64,000 nucleotides of DNA from Yersinia bercovieri ATCC 43970 (GTDB lineage: Bacteria > Pseudomonadota > Gammaproteobacteria > Enterobacterales > Enterobacteriaceae). Positions within the stretch are counted from its first letter, which is position 1. Each line of letters begins with the position of its first letter. Shown here one piece after another: positions 35,082 to 44,824 of the stretch. The position numbers and the translations under genes are program-made. The notes beneath the pieces were generated by a model. The model saw only the letters and a list, made by a program, of their open reading frames with translations. It was not told the DNA's origin and searched no databases. Location: the NCBI RefSeq assembly GCF_013282745.1, contig NZ_CP054044.1, positions 3,906,001-3,970,000 on the forward strand, given 5' to 3'.

Positions 35082-36797
35082 ATGAAAGCATCAGATGCAG
35101 TAGCAAAAGTCCTAGCGGACACCCAAGTCATTTATGGTTTTGAGCTCATTGGTGGAATGATCACCCATTTGGTGGATAGCATTAACTTGCTTGGCAAAAC
35201 CAAATTGGTATCAATGCACCATGAGCAAGGCGCCGCCTTCGCTGCATCTGCTGTCGCACGTGCGACAAATCACAAAGTGATGGGCGTGGCATTGGGCACT
35301 AGTGGCCCAGGTGCCACGAACTTGATCACGGGAATTGCCGATTGCTGGCTGGACAGCCACCCGTGTCTGTTCCTGACCGGCCAGGTCAATACACATGAGC
35401 TCAAAGGGGAACGGGCCATCCGTCAACAGGGTTTTCAAGAGCTCGATAGCGTCGCGTTGGTGAAGAGTATCACCAAGTATGCTCATCAAGTCGGGCACAT
35501 TGATGAACTGATTCCCTGCTTGCTCAAAGCGATTACCATCGCTCGATCAGGTCGCCCAGGCCCTGTATTGCTGGACATACCCATGGACATCCAGCGAGCC
35601 GAGGTGGACGAGGCAGTATTGGATGAATTATTAAGCGTCTGGGCCTACGAGTCTTCGTTGGCACCGGAGCAAAGCGCCCCGTACGACGATGTATGGGCGT
35701 TGTTGGAAAAAGCGCAGAAACCCGTTTTCCTTATTGGTGGCGGCGCAGTAAATGTACCTGGGTTCAGCCAATGGTTGAGCGAGGTCAGTAAACTGGGCAT
35801 CCCTCACGTCGCAAGCCTTAAGGGTGCCGAGAAACTACCTGCCAGCGAGCATTACCTTGGAATGCTGGGGGCCTATGGCACCCGAGCGGCTAATTATGCA
35901 GTGCAGAACTGCGACCTGTTGATCGTGTTCGGCAGCCGCATGGATGTGCGCCAAACCGGCGCAAAGACGGAAACCTTCGCGCACAATGCGCATATCGTGC
36001 AGTTCGATCTGGACGCTGCCCAGTTGGATAACAGGGTAAAAGCGCAACAGTCGATCAATGCCAACCTTGAGGCGGTATTTGCCTCTTTCGTCACCCATGC
36101 TCCAAACCTACGATCCGTCCCCACTGCTTGGCAAACGCACCTAGCGCAGGTGTTCGAGCAGTCGTTCAAGGACGAGTATACGGACTGGAGTATCAGCCCT
36201 TTCAAACTGTTCAGTACCCTCAACGAGCTGGCTGAAGGCCAAGCGCTAGATTACGTCGTCGATGTGGGCAACAACCAGATGTGGGCCGCGCACACCTTGC
36301 GCCTAGGCTCTCGTCAGGCTATGCACCATTCTGGTGGCCTAGGTACGATGGGCTTTGCCATTCCCTCTGCGGTGGGTGCCTGTATCGCTGGTGGCAAGCC
36401 AGTTGTGGTGATTACTGGTGATGGCGGCGCCCAACTGAATATTCAAGAGCTGGATATCATCGCCCGTGAGCGTCTCCCCATCCTCACGGTGGTATTGAAC
36501 AACCATTCCCTAGGCATGGTACGAGGCTTTCAGGAAATGTATTTCGAGGGTCGTAACTCCTCCACTTACTGGGATGGCTACACATCGCAATTCCAAGCAC
36601 TGGGTGCTGCCTATGGCATCGATTCGCGGAGCTTGAGCGACCTGGAAACCTTCAAGGCAGCGGTGTCTGAGTTCCTAGCGAGTGGAAAGCCGATGCTGCT
36701 TGAGGTATTGATGCCAGATGCGCGAGAGTGCCGACCACGTCTGGAGTTCGGCCGTCCCATCAACGAACAGTCGCCGCTACTGGAGCTGGGTCAATGA
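35082..36797 (+). CDS. yerE: YerE, thiamine-diphosphate enzyme for branched-sugar (yersiniose A) formation
   Basis: A 571-residue acetolactate-synthase-like protein. Glu48 of SMHHEQGAAF is the ThDP activator; the cofactor motif runs from GDGGAQLNIQEL (Asp447) to NNHSLGM. YerE decarboxylates pyruvate and adds the two-carbon unit to C4 of CDP-4-keto-3,6-dideoxyglucose. The context (after ddhDABC, overlapping a YerF-like reductase) supports this rather than ordinary acetolactate synthase, as does the absence of a small regulatory subunit gene. It starts 3 bp after ddhC. Confidence 0.9.
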   Translation: MKASDAVAKVLADTQVIYGFELIGGMITHLVDSINLLGKTKLVSMHHEQGAAFAASAVARATNHKVMGVALGTSGPGATNLITGIADCWLDSHPCLFLTGQVNTHELKGERAIRQQGFQELDSVALVKSITKYAHQVGHIDELIPCLLKAITIARSGRPGPVLLDIPMDIQRAEVDEAVLDELLSVWAYESSLAPEQSAPYDDVWALLEKAQKPVFLIGGGAVNVPGFSQWLSEVSKLGIPHVASLKGAEKLPASEHYLGMLGAYGTRAANYAVQNCDLLIVFGSRMDVRQTGAKTETFAHNAHIVQFDLDAAQLDNRVKAQQSINANLEAVFASFVTHAPNLRSVPTAWQTHLAQVFEQSFKDEYTDWSISPFKLFSTLNELAEGQALDYVVDVGNNQMWAAHTLRLGSRQAMHHSGGLGTMGFAIPSAVGACIAGGKPVVVITGDGGAQLNIQELDIIARERLPILTVVLNNHSLGMVRGFQEMYFEGRNSSTYWDGYTSQFQALGAAYGIDSRSLSDLETFKAAVSEFLASGKPMLLEVLMPDARECRPRLEFGRPINEQSPLLELGQ

Positions 36798-37726
36798 GAC
36801 TCGCCATCCTAGGAGCGAGCAGCCATATCGCCAAGGACCTGATAGCCAGCATTCCGTCGACGACTTATCAGTGCACCCTGTTCGTCCGCGCGTCCAGCAC
36901 GTTGGATGCCGAGCTTCAAGAGACTGCGGCGCGCAAGGGGTTTGCCGTCGTCACCTACGACAGTTTTGATGATAGCGACCAGTTCGACGCGATCATCAAT
37001 TTCGTTGGCGTAGGCGATCCGGCCAGAGCGTTACAAATGGGTCAAGCCATTTTTACCGTCACCGAACACTATGACAACTTTGCCTTGGCCTATCTGCGCA
37101 GCCACCCTGAGTGCAAATACATCTATCTCAGTAGCGGCGCCGCCTATGGTTCCAATTTTGCAGCCCCGGTCACAGAGACCTCGACGGCAGTTTTTCCAAT
37201 CAATGCCCTATTGCCCCAGCACTGGTATGGCGCTGCCAAATTCCAGACTGAGTGTCGTCATCGAGCACTGCCGGATGCGGCTATCGTCGATGTTCGTGTA
37301 TTCAGCTATTTCAGTCATCGTCAGGCGCGCGAGGCACGGTTCTTCCTTAGTGACATCCTAAGGGCACTGCATGCGGGGACGGTTCTGGAAGTTGCACCGG
37401 ATGACATGCTGCGAGACTACCTTACCCCTGCTGACTTCATGCAGTTAATCGACCGAATACTGCAAGCGCCTGCATGCAACAGTGCTGTGGACTGTTACAG
37501 CCTCGCGCCCGTAGGGAAATTTGAGTTGCTCGCAGCTTTGGGCGAGCAGTTCGGTCTGAACTTTACGATTGTCGGTGAGCAGTCTCAGGTGAATGCCACA
37601 GGCCAAAAGGCTCATTACTATTCGTACAATCGCAAGGCCGAGCAATTATTCGGCTATGTACCCACCGATTCTTCGCTGAGCGGTGTGATGCATGAGATCA
37701 GGCAGGCACTGCATGCAGAAGACTGA
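36794..37726 (+). CDS. yerF: YerF, NAD(P)H reductase completing CDP-yersiniose A
   Basis: A 310-residue SDR-like protein, start MRLAILGASSHIAKDL (degenerate Rossmann glycine motif), with YLSSGAAYGSNF and the YxxxK-like WYGAAKFQ. In Y. pseudotuberculosis VI, YerF reduces the acetyl side-chain ketone left by YerE to a hydroxyethyl group. Start ATG overlaps the yerE stop as ATGA. The symbol rests on family resemblance and position. Confidence 0.85.
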   Translation: MRLAILGASSHIAKDLIASIPSTTYQCTLFVRASSTLDAELQETAARKGFAVVTYDSFDDSDQFDAIINFVGVGDPARALQMGQAIFTVTEHYDNFALAYLRSHPECKYIYLSSGAAYGSNFAAPVTETSTAVFPINALLPQHWYGAAKFQTECRHRALPDAAIVDVRVFSYFSHRQAREARFFLSDILRALHAGTVLEVAPDDMLRDYLTPADFMQLIDRILQAPACNSAVDCYSLAPVGKFELLAALGEQFGLNFTIVGEQSQVNATGQKAHYYSYNRKAEQLFGYVPTDSSLSGVMHEIRQALHAED

Positions 37727-38117
37727 AAAAGCATGCCCACGGATTAGCGCACTTCTAGAGGTAAAGCTGGTCCGTTTTTTGTTGGTGGGGGTGATGAATG
37801 CAGCGTTCGGTTACGGCTGTTTTGCTGCCTTTCTCTACCTCGGTCTGCATTACAGCATGGCTCTACTACTGGCCACGATCCTCGGCGTCTTGTTCAACTT
37901 TAAAAGCATCGGTGCCTTGGTGTTTGGCTCGAAAAAAAATAGTCTCATCTTCCGTTTCGTGGCCGGGTATATCGTTGTCTACGGTGCCAACGTGGCGGGT
38001 ATTGCTGCGCTTACATCACTGGGCGCGACCCCCTATTTAGCTGGCATCGCATTAATTGTGCCGATGGCTCTACTCTCATTTGTCATTAATAACAGGTATA
38101 TATTCAATCATGCGTAA
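37713..38117 (+). CDS. gtrA: GtrA-family membrane protein (lipid-linked sugar flippase)
   Basis: A 134-residue protein with four membrane helices and the GtrA opening VKLVRFLLVGVMNAAFGYGCFA, ending VINNRYIFNHA. GtrA proteins are thought to move undecaprenyl-phosphate-linked sugars to the periplasmic face. I chose the ATG at 37713, which overlaps yerF by 14 bp; an ATG at 37692 is also open. It overlaps the next gene by 8 bp. Confidence 0.88.
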   Translation: MQKTEKACPRISALLEVKLVRFLLVGVMNAAFGYGCFAAFLYLGLHYSMALLLATILGVLFNFKSIGALVFGSKKNSLIFRFVAGYIVVYGANVAGIAALTSLGATPYLAGIALIVPMALLSFVINNRYIFNHA

Positions 38118-39042
38118 ACTCATCAGCATAGTGACACCTTGCTACAACGAAGAAGCCAATATTGATGAACTTTACCAGCGCATCGTCGACGTTATGGCAC
38201 GTCTTGACTACGATTACGAACATATCTTCATCGACAACTGCTCAACTGATAACAGCCTCGTCAAGTTGCGTGCATTGGCGGCCCAAGACAAGCGGGTAAA
38301 GCTCATCCTGAACGCGCGAAACTTCGGCCATATCCGCTCGCCGTACTATGCTTTGCTTCAGGCTCGGGGCGATGCCGCAATATTGATTGCCTCTGACCTG
38401 CAAGACCCGCCCGAAATGATCGAAGAGTTCGTGAAAAAGTGGGAGGAAGGTTTCAAGACAGTCATGGCGGTGAAACCGGAAAGCGAAGAGTCGCGCCTAA
38501 TGTTCTTCGCACGCCGTACCTACTATCGCTTCGTCACCCGTATCTCCGAAGTGCCGTTGGTGCAAAATGCCACGGGAGCAGGTCTATTCGACCGGGCCGT
38601 TCTGGACATACTGAAGAAGATTGACGACCCTTATCCCTATTTCCGTGGTCTGCTGTGTGAGATAGGCTTCCCGATCGCGACCGTGCCATTCAAGCAACCA
38701 CGGCGCATGCGCGGCATAACCAAAAACAATTTCTACACGTTGTATGACATTGCCATGCTGGGTATTACCAATCACTCCAAAGTGCCGCTACGGCTGATGG
38801 TGATAGGCGGCGCAATGCTCGCAGGGCTCAGCCTGTTGGCCGCATTTGGGTTCTTGATCGCGAAGTTGGTATTCTGGAACTCCTTCCAAATGGGTATCGC
38901 GCCATTGCTCATTTCTTTGTTCTTTTTCAGCTCGGTACAGATCCTGTTCTTGGGGATGCTTGGGGAGTACTTGGGATCGGTTCACACCAAAATCCGCAAT
39001 ATGCCGTTAGTCATCGAAAGCGAACGCGTGAATTTTGACTAA
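38110..39042 (+). CDS. gtrB: GtrB-type undecaprenyl-phosphate glycosyltransferase (GT2)
   Basis: A 310-residue GT2 enzyme with DPM1/GtrB topology. The catalytic domain opens ISIVTPCYNEEANIDELY with the metal motif ASDLQDPPEMI, and RRMRGITKNNFYTL is the GtrB-type R-x-x-G-x-(S/T)-K segment. Two C-terminal helices anchor it. GtrB normally links glucose from UDP-glucose to undecaprenyl phosphate. Here the donor could be UDP-glucose or, by context, CDP-yersiniose; sequence alone cannot decide. Confidence 0.9.
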   Translation: MRKLISIVTPCYNEEANIDELYQRIVDVMARLDYDYEHIFIDNCSTDNSLVKLRALAAQDKRVKLILNARNFGHIRSPYYALLQARGDAAILIASDLQDPPEMIEEFVKKWEEGFKTVMAVKPESEESRLMFFARRTYYRFVTRISEVPLVQNATGAGLFDRAVLDILKKIDDPYPYFRGLLCEIGFPIATVPFKQPRRMRGITKNNFYTLYDIAMLGITNHSKVPLRLMVIGGAMLAGLSLLAAFGFLIAKLVFWNSFQMGIAPLLISLFFFSSVQILFLGMLGEYLGSVHTKIRNMPLVIESERVNFD

Positions 39043-39059
39043 CCTCCCTGGGGAATGCA

Positions 39060-41347
39060 TTGAAATCTATACTTAAACCAAGTACATATAGTGAGACTGA
39101 AATGAGCGCTTATCCAACATGGCGGATGACGTTTGCTGCCGACTGGAAGCTGATAATCATCGGTACGATTGCGACTTTCTTCCTCGCAAGCATTTTCATG
39201 AGTGGCCTGCCCGACGGCTTGATACCAAACTTGACAACCCCCTATGGCTATTCGGGTGATGGATTGTTCCATGCATGGATGGCGCAAAGAGTCACGGAAG
39301 GCTGGCTATTCGATAACGTCCGAAGTGGTTATCCATTCGGTTCAAGCTTCCTAGATTTCCCAGGTTCAGATTCGGGCGCTCACTTATTGATCAAAGTATT
39401 CGCGCTGATGAGTGGCGGCTGGGTGGGTGGAGTGAATCTATTCTTTTTGTTTGGATTTGCTTCCTGCTTCGTTGCCACCTACGTGACCGCTCGGGCTTTC
39501 TCTCTGAATCGCAGTTTTGCCGTGGCGATGAGCGTACTTTACACGTTTGTCCCTTTCCACTTCCTTCGGTTAGGACATCTTTTTTACACTTGCTATTTTG
39601 TCGCCCCGCTGTTTTTCTATCTGGCATTAGATATCTACCTGACCCGCGGGCCTACAGGTCGCACGGGACTTAAATCGACGCTTCGCAAACTCGTGGCGTC
39701 CGCTGCAGGCATGCTGGTTCTCGCCTCCTTCGGGGTGTATTACGCTTTGTTTGGGGTGATTATTCTCGCCACAGCCGGTGTCATGAGCGCTATCAAATCT
39801 CGACGCTCCCACGGTGCGAAAAAAGCGGCGCTACTCATCAGTGCAACCATTTTAGGTGTGATGTTAAACCTCGCGCCTAACGTGCTAGGGACTTATAAGA
39901 ACGGCCCTAACCTGGAGATGGCTCAGCGTTCAATTGTCGAATCTGAAACCTATGGGCTGAAGATGATGCAGCTGTTGATGCCGCGGATAGACCACCGGAT
40001 TTCACAATTTAGAGCGGTCGCCCAGAAGTATCAACAAACCCCTTTAGTCAACGAAAATGCTAGTTCGTCGATGGGTATCATCGGTGCTGCGGGCTTTATG
40101 ATGGCGTTGCTTTACCTAATCTTCATCCCTGCACGGACGAGATATGATGATAAGCTTCGCCTTCTTGCGGTCACGACATTTGTGCTGTTCCTGTTTGCAA
40201 CAGTAGGCGGCTTAGGTTCGCTCTTTGCAATGGTCATTTCCCCGTTGATAAGGGGTTGGAACAGAGACAGCATTTTCATCGCTTGCGGCGCCCTGCTTTT
40301 CTTCTTCATTTCGCTCCAGCTTTTATTGCAGAAGAAAGCACCTCGGCTTGCCAAGCAGTCGGTAGCCATTGCAGTAGTGCTGATGTTCGTAGGCTTGTAC
40401 GACCAGACCGTGTCAGCCTGCAAAAACTGTAATGCGACCGTTAAGGCTTGGTTCGATAACGACAGAGACTTTGTCCAATCTATCGAAAAAGCGCTCCCTG
40501 CGGGGGGGCGGTTTATCAGTTGCCTTACATAGGCTTTCCTGAAACACCGATAATGCACCGCTTACGCAGTTACCAAATGATGGCTGGTGTGCTGCATTCG
40601 AAAGACCTGCATTGGAGCTACGGCGGTACGAAGGGGCGGCCAGGTGATTTGTTCTATCGTGCGCTGGCACAAGAGCCAATGTCGCATCAGATTGAGGTCA
40701 TCCGCAAACTCGGCTTTGATGGCATTTATATCGATCGTCGTGGCTATGCAGACAACGGCGAAGCGATTATTCAAGAATTATCTCAGTTGCTACAGCAACC
40801 GCCGCTGCTTCAGAGTGACAACAAAGAAATGGTGTTCTATAAGCTGGATAACAGCGCGCATCCCGACTTGGCCAGTCTGACAACAAAGCAAATTCAGCGA
40901 GAGGCAGGGTACATTGCAGACGCTTTAGGCCCACGCTACAGCGCAGACCTGATGAGCGGAATAGACTTTACCCGGGCCAACTTGCCTGACTTTATAGACG
41001 ACGCCCAAGGTCTGTATGCAGCCGAGCCGTGGGGACGCTGGTCATCCCAACAAGCCGTCTTCAAATTTACCGACCCACTGCCACAGAAATTCTCTCTTAT
41101 ACTGAATGCTCGGATTTTTGACGCGAAAGATCATGAACCGACTCTCGTCAGGATAGGCAGTCGTGAATACCGTATTCCGCTCACTACAGGTGCCTCTGAA
41201 ATCCGTCTGGATGTTGACCTCGAAGGTGAGAGCGCCGATAGCATCACTTTCATCCCACCCAAAGCGGTATCGCCTATGCAGCTTACCGGAAGCTCGGATT
41301 ATCGGATTCTTGGTATCGGTTTCGTATCAATGCGAATAATCCAATGA
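39060..41347 (+). pseudogene. GtrC-like polytopic transferase, frameshifted at a G7 tract
   Basis: The first frame has about ten or more membrane helices after a short cytoplasmic N-terminus, with acidic loop residues (YGYSGDGLFHAW, DFPGSDSGAH) as in GT-C transferases. It stops after GGRFISCLT. The rest (QLPYIGFPETPIMHRL... to a beta-rich C-terminal domain) is in another frame. Changing the run of seven G at 40502-40508 to eight or five joins the halves into about 760 residues. By position it is the periplasmic transferase of a Gtr module. The start is TTG 39060 or ATG 39102. It is either off by phase variation, decayed, or an assembly error. Confidence 0.7.
40502..40508 (+). repeat. G7 homopolymer at the frameshift
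   Basis: Seven consecutive G at exactly the point where the two halves of the transferase change frame. Confidence 0.85.
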
Positions 41348-41444
41348 CAAAGTCGACCTGAGGCATGAATCGGTATTATTGAGTGTGAGCAGTTTTATTG
41401 CCAAAGTAAGAAAATATAAAGCGCAGCTATTTCATTGGATAGCT

Positions 41445-41655
41445 GGCTTTGTTGAATAAATCAGATTTTGGGCAAGCATCTTCGTAGCCGGTTGCAGTTG
41501 TCAGATAATACGCACGCTTTCTGGCATGCCTGCCTTCGTCATTTTGTTCAGCGCACGCACCATGGCCAAAGCCTCTGCAACCTGACCATCGTAGTCACGC
41601 AACGTCAGCGAACCACCGAACAACTGCTTTATACTGTACATCGCCGTTTCCGCTA
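41445..41655 (-). mobile_element. Truncated IS903-like element (3' end only)
   Basis: It begins with the same 18-bp terminal repeat, GGCTTTGTTGAATAAATC, and repeats the last about 211 bp of the element at 28235-29220 in inverted orientation. It breaks off after the codons for the AETAMY region. It runs directly into a DUF4942 remnant. Confidence 0.9.
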
Positions 41656-41873
41656 AGGCTATCCCCGATAATCGGGGCGATGTGACAACTCGGCTTTATG
41701 CGCTGATCAGTGCCAATCCGCATATAGCGAAAGTTTATGAAGACGATTACTTTTCGATAAAATACTTTATGAAGGGCTCAGCGCATCTGACATTTAGGAA
41801 GCCTGAATTGATTGATAAGATGAATGATATCGTGGCGAAACACTATCCACAGATGCTTTCGACAAAAATTTAG
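41656..41873 (+). pseudogene. DUF4942 protein, 3' fragment (right island copy)
   Basis: Reads IPDNRGDVTTRLYALISANP, VYEDDYFSIKYFMKGSAHLTF and ending KHYPQMLSTKI. It is clearly homologous to the left copy at 29221-29620, but differs at many positions. The two are therefore related remnants rather than a recent duplication. The N-terminal part is missing at the IS junction. Confidence 0.8.
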
Positions 41874-42048
41874 CAGCATCTAAATTCGATACTCTCAGAA
41901 CCGATTGACCCGATTTCTATCGGGCCGAATTGTGGGTACTTATCTTCATCGCAGACTGTATCTATCCTAATCTCAATCAATTCAGTCTAATCACAGCGAA
42001 TGGGACATGGCATACCCGATGGCATACCAGAAAAAGTCACAAACAAAA

Positions 42049-42077
42049 AATCCCAATCTTTTCAAGGGATTGGGATT
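42049..42077 (-). terminator. serT terminator
   Basis: AATCCCAATC and GATTGGGATT are a perfect 10-bp stem; on the minus strand it is followed by six T. It lies 6 bp after the CCA end of the tRNA. Confidence 0.92.
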
Positions 42078-42083
42078 CGAAGA

Positions 42084-42171
42084 TGGCGGAGGAGGAGAGA
42101 TTCGAACTCTCGAACGGTTACCCGTCGACGGTTTTCAAGACCGTTGCCTTCAGCCACTCGGCCACCCCTCC
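42084..42171 (-). tRNA. serT: tRNA-Ser (anticodon TGA)
   Basis: An 88-nt class II tRNA read on the minus strand: acceptor GGAGGGG, D-loop GGCCGAGTGGCTGAAGG, anticodon loop CTTGAAA, a long variable arm, the T-loop GTTCGAATC and encoded GCCA. Sequence and place (next to tusE, as in E. coli) identify serT. Its 3' end faces the accessory island, but I found no second copy of its 3' end on the far side. Confidence 0.97.
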
Positions 42172-42183
42172 GCAACGGACCGA

Positions 42184-42212
42184 ACTATAAACAGAGCACT
42201 GCCGCTTGTAAA
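42184..42212 (-). promoter_or_regulatory. serT promoter
   Basis: On the minus strand, -35 TTTACA (42207-42212) and -10 TATAGT (42184-42189) are separated by exactly 17 bp and followed by a GC-rich discriminator, as expected for a stable-RNA gene. Confidence 0.75.
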
Positions 42213-42418
42213 GCTTGTTTGTGTTTAATCGGCCAAAAAGCCGCCATCTGAATATCGAGTGATGAATTAATCGTCATGACTGATGATTCGCTGCGCAACA
42301 ACCCGCACTTTTATCTCGTACTGCCGCCCCTGGCAGATGAATAGAGAGATTTCTTTGGGCTGTGGGCAAATATTTGCTAAATTAGCGTCCGTTTCATTGA
42401 TTTAATCACCGAGGTGAT

Positions 42419-42748
42419 ATGTTGGAGTTTGAAGGTCGGAGTATTGAGACCGACGCGCAGGGTTATCTGAAAAACAGCGCAGACTGGAGCGAAGCTTTAG
42501 CCGCGATTTTAGCTGAACAGGAGGGCATCACACTGACAGATCCTCACTGGGAAGTGGTGCGTTTTGTGCGCGCTTTTTATCAGGAATTCAATACCTCTCC
42601 CGCCATCCGTATGCTGGTTAAAGCCATGGCACAGAAATATGGTGAAGAGAGAGGTAATAGTCGATATCTCTATCGTTTATTCCCCAAAGGGCCAGCAAAA
42701 CAAGCGACGAAGATTGCAGGTTTACCCAAACCCGTAAAATGTATTTAA
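42419..42748 (+). CDS. tusE: Sulfurtransferase TusE
   Basis: A 109-residue DsrC-family protein that accepts sulfur from TusBCD and passes it to MnmA for 2-thiouridine in tRNA. The active Cys is next to last (KPVKCI). Other conserved stretches are [17 protein letters not shown] and [30 protein letters not shown] with a gaggtgat RBS. E. coli yccA, which lies between tusE and serT there, is absent here. Confidence 0.96.
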   Translation: MLEFEGRSIETDAQGYLKNSADWSEALAAILAEQEGITLTDPHWEVVRFVRAFYQEFNTSPAIRMLVKAMAQKYGEERGNSRYLYRLFPKGPAKQATKIAGLPKPVKCI

Positions 42749-42790
42749 TAGGCGGCACCATTGCCGCCATAGCACCCGCCGACTGGCGAA

Positions 42791-43069
42791 TTAATAGCGA
42801 ATGTCAAATGTTGTAAACGGCGTGGCGGGATGAGGTTCGGTCAGCAAGCGATCCACCCGCGCCCCACGTGGCCCCCCCTGCTTAATCCACGCCATCAAGC
42901 TATCTACGGCTTCTTGCTCACCGTAAGCCAGCACCTCTACACTGCCATCATCACAATTTCTGGCATAACCTGTTACCCCCAGTCTCTGGGCCTGACGTTG
43001 TGTGCTATAGCGGAAACCGACCCCCTGGACGATGCCGTAAACATAGGCAGCCGTGCATATTTTTGCCAT
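42791..43069 (-). CDS. acyP: Acylphosphatase
   Basis: A 92-residue enzyme hydrolysing acyl phosphates. The phosphate loop [14 protein letters not shown] supplies the catalytic Arg, and the Asn is in [13 protein letters not shown]. Ends TTFDIRY. It is convergent with tusE and divergent from rlmI, as in E. coli. Confidence 0.95.
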   Translation of the reverse strand: MAKICTAAYVYGIVQGVGFRYSTQRQAQRLGVTGYARNCDDGSVEVLAYGEQEAVDSLMAWIKQGGPRGARVDRLLTEPHPATPFTTFDIRY

Positions 43070-43159
43070 ATCAACCCCTCATCAACGTGATAATTTGCAT
43101 TTTCCGGCTCATACTCCGACAATACCGCTCTTTTTTAGCTAGCTGGCAGCCACTTAATT

Positions 43160-44350
43160 ATGACCTTACGCCTGATTCTTGCCAAAGGACGTGAAAAGTC
43201 CTTACTTCGTCGCCATCCATGGATCTTCTCTGGGGCAGTTCTGCGCCTTGAAGGCGATGCCCTTCCCGGTGAAACTATCGATATCCTTGATAGCCAAGGT
43301 AAATGGCTGGCTCGCGGTGCCTACTCTCCGGAATCACAAATTCTGGCACGCGTCTGGACGTTCCAACAAGATGAAGTGATAGACCGCGAATTCTTTGTCC
43401 GCCGTCTACAGCAAGCACAGCGCTGGCGGGATTGGCTGGCACAGCGAGATGGCTTGAATGGCTACCGTCTGATTGCCGGTGAATCTGATGGCCTGCCGGG
43501 TATCACCATTGATCGCTTCCAGAATTTCCTGGTATTACAGTTGCTATCTGCCGGTGCCGAATATCAGCGGGCTGCACTGGTCAGCGCGTTGCAGCAATGC
43601 TACCCGGAATGCTCTATTTACGACCGCTCTGATGTTTCGGTACGTAAAAAAGAGGGCTTACCACTGACCCAAGGGACAGTTTGCGGCGAAATGCCCCCTG
43701 CTCTGTTGCCAATCAGCGAAAACGGTATGCAGTTATTGGTTGATATTCAGCAAGGTCATAAAACAGGCTTTTATTTGGATCAGCGCGATAGCCGCCTGGC
43801 TGCACGTCGTTACGCCGATGGCCGCCGTGTTCTGAACTGCTTCTCCTATACCGGGGCTTTTGCTGTCGCCGCGCTAATGGGCAATTGCCAACAAGTTATC
43901 AGTGTTGATACTTCGCAATCAGTGCTGGATATCGCAAAGCAAAATATTGAACTGAATCAGTTGGATATGAGCAAAGCTGAGTTCGTGCGTGATGATGTGT
44001 TCCAACTGCTGCGCAATTATCGCGCACAGGGGGAGAAGTTTGACATGATCATTATGGACCCACCAAAATTTGTGGAAAATAAGAGTCAGCTGGCGAGCGC
44101 CTGTCGTGGTTATAAAGATATCAACATGTTAGCGATACAGCTATTGCGTCCGGGTGGGATCTTATTAAGCTTCTCCTGCTCAGGATTAATGCCAACAGAT
44201 TTATTCCAGAAAATTTTGGCAGATGCCGCGTTAGATGCAGGCAATGATATACAATTTATAGAGCAGTTCCGTCAGGCCGCAGATCATCCGGTAATTGCAA
44301 CATATCCGGAAGGTTTGTACCTAAAAGGCTTCGCTTGTCGGATAGTGTGA
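43160..44350 (+). CDS. rlmI: 23S rRNA m5C1962 methyltransferase RlmI
   Basis: A 396-residue methyltransferase. The N-terminal PUA domain ([21 protein letters not shown]) is followed by an EEHEE linker region and a Rossmann SAM domain with [16 protein letters not shown] and the catalytic-site [11 protein letters not shown]-terminal FSCSGLM and KGFACRIV are as in E. coli RlmI (YccW). Start ATG at 43160. Confidence 0.96.
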   Translation: MTLRLILAKGREKSLLRRHPWIFSGAVLRLEGDALPGETIDILDSQGKWLARGAYSPESQILARVWTFQQDEVIDREFFVRRLQQAQRWRDWLAQRDGLNGYRLIAGESDGLPGITIDRFQNFLVLQLLSAGAEYQRAALVSALQQCYPECSIYDRSDVSVRKKEGLPLTQGTVCGEMPPALLPISENGMQLLVDIQQGHKTGFYLDQRDSRLAARRYADGRRVLNCFSYTGAFAVAALMGNCQQVISVDTSQSVLDIAKQNIELNQLDMSKAEFVRDDVFQLLRNYRAQGEKFDMIIMDPPKFVENKSQLASACRGYKDINMLAIQLLRPGGILLSFSCSGLMPTDLFQKILADAALDAGNDIQFIEQFRQAADHPVIATYPEGLYLKGFACRIV

Positions 44351-44411
44351 CTTGAAATACCCCGCAATGCCCTCATATAGAAGGCAGGGTAATGTTTTTC
44401 AGGAGGTTATC

Positions 44412-44729
44412 ATGATCGCCAGCAAATTTGGTATTGGGCAACAGGTCCGCCACAGCCTGCACGGCTATTTGGGTGTGGTAATTGATATCGATCCTGAATA
44501 TTCTCTTGAGCCACCTGAACCTGATGAAGTTGCAAACAATGATACTTTGCGCTCATCACCCTGGTATCACGTGGTCATTGAGGATGATGAGGGGCAACCG
44601 GTACATACTTATCTCGCTGAAGCACAGCTGACTTATGAAGATGTGGATGCTCACCCAGAGCAGCCGTCGTTGGATGAACTGGCGGCGTCCATTCGCCATC
44701 AATTACAGGCCCCACGTCTACGAAACTGA
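44412..44729 (+). CDS. hspQ: Heat-shock protein HspQ (hemimethylated-DNA-binding YccV family)
   Basis: A 105-residue protein starting [21 protein letters not shown], nearly identical to E. coli HspQ, ending LQAPRLRN. The ATG at 44412 has a strong aggaggt RBS; the longer frame from 44352 is not used. HspQ binds hemimethylated oriC DNA and acts as a Lon enhancer. Confidence 0.95.
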   Translation: MIASKFGIGQQVRHSLHGYLGVVIDIDPEYSLEPPEPDEVANNDTLRSSPWYHVVIEDDEGQPVHTYLAEAQLTYEDVDAHPEQPSLDELAASIRHQLQAPRLRN

Positions 44730-44763
44730 GTCTCCAGACACCTTAGTCTCAAGGCATATCAAT

Positions 44764-44792
44764 AAAACCCGGTGCACCCTGCCGGGCTTTTT
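44764..44792 (+). terminator. Terminator after hspQ
   Basis: CCCGG/CCGGG stem (extended by AA/TT with one mismatch), followed by TTTTT, 35 bp after the stop. Confidence 0.75.
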
Positions 44793-44824
44793 ATGGCGGG
44801 GAGTTGCCCCAATAGGTGCGAATA

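Noticed and set aside
35082..36797. Ordinary acetolactate synthase large subunit
   Set aside because: Sits inside the ddh operon, next to a YerF-like gene, and lacks a small-subunit partner; YerE fits better.
42001..42083. serT 3' end as an attachment site for the island
   Set aside because: I could not find a second copy of the tRNA-Ser 3' end near 28200 or elsewhere in the window, nor an integrase, so this stays unproven.
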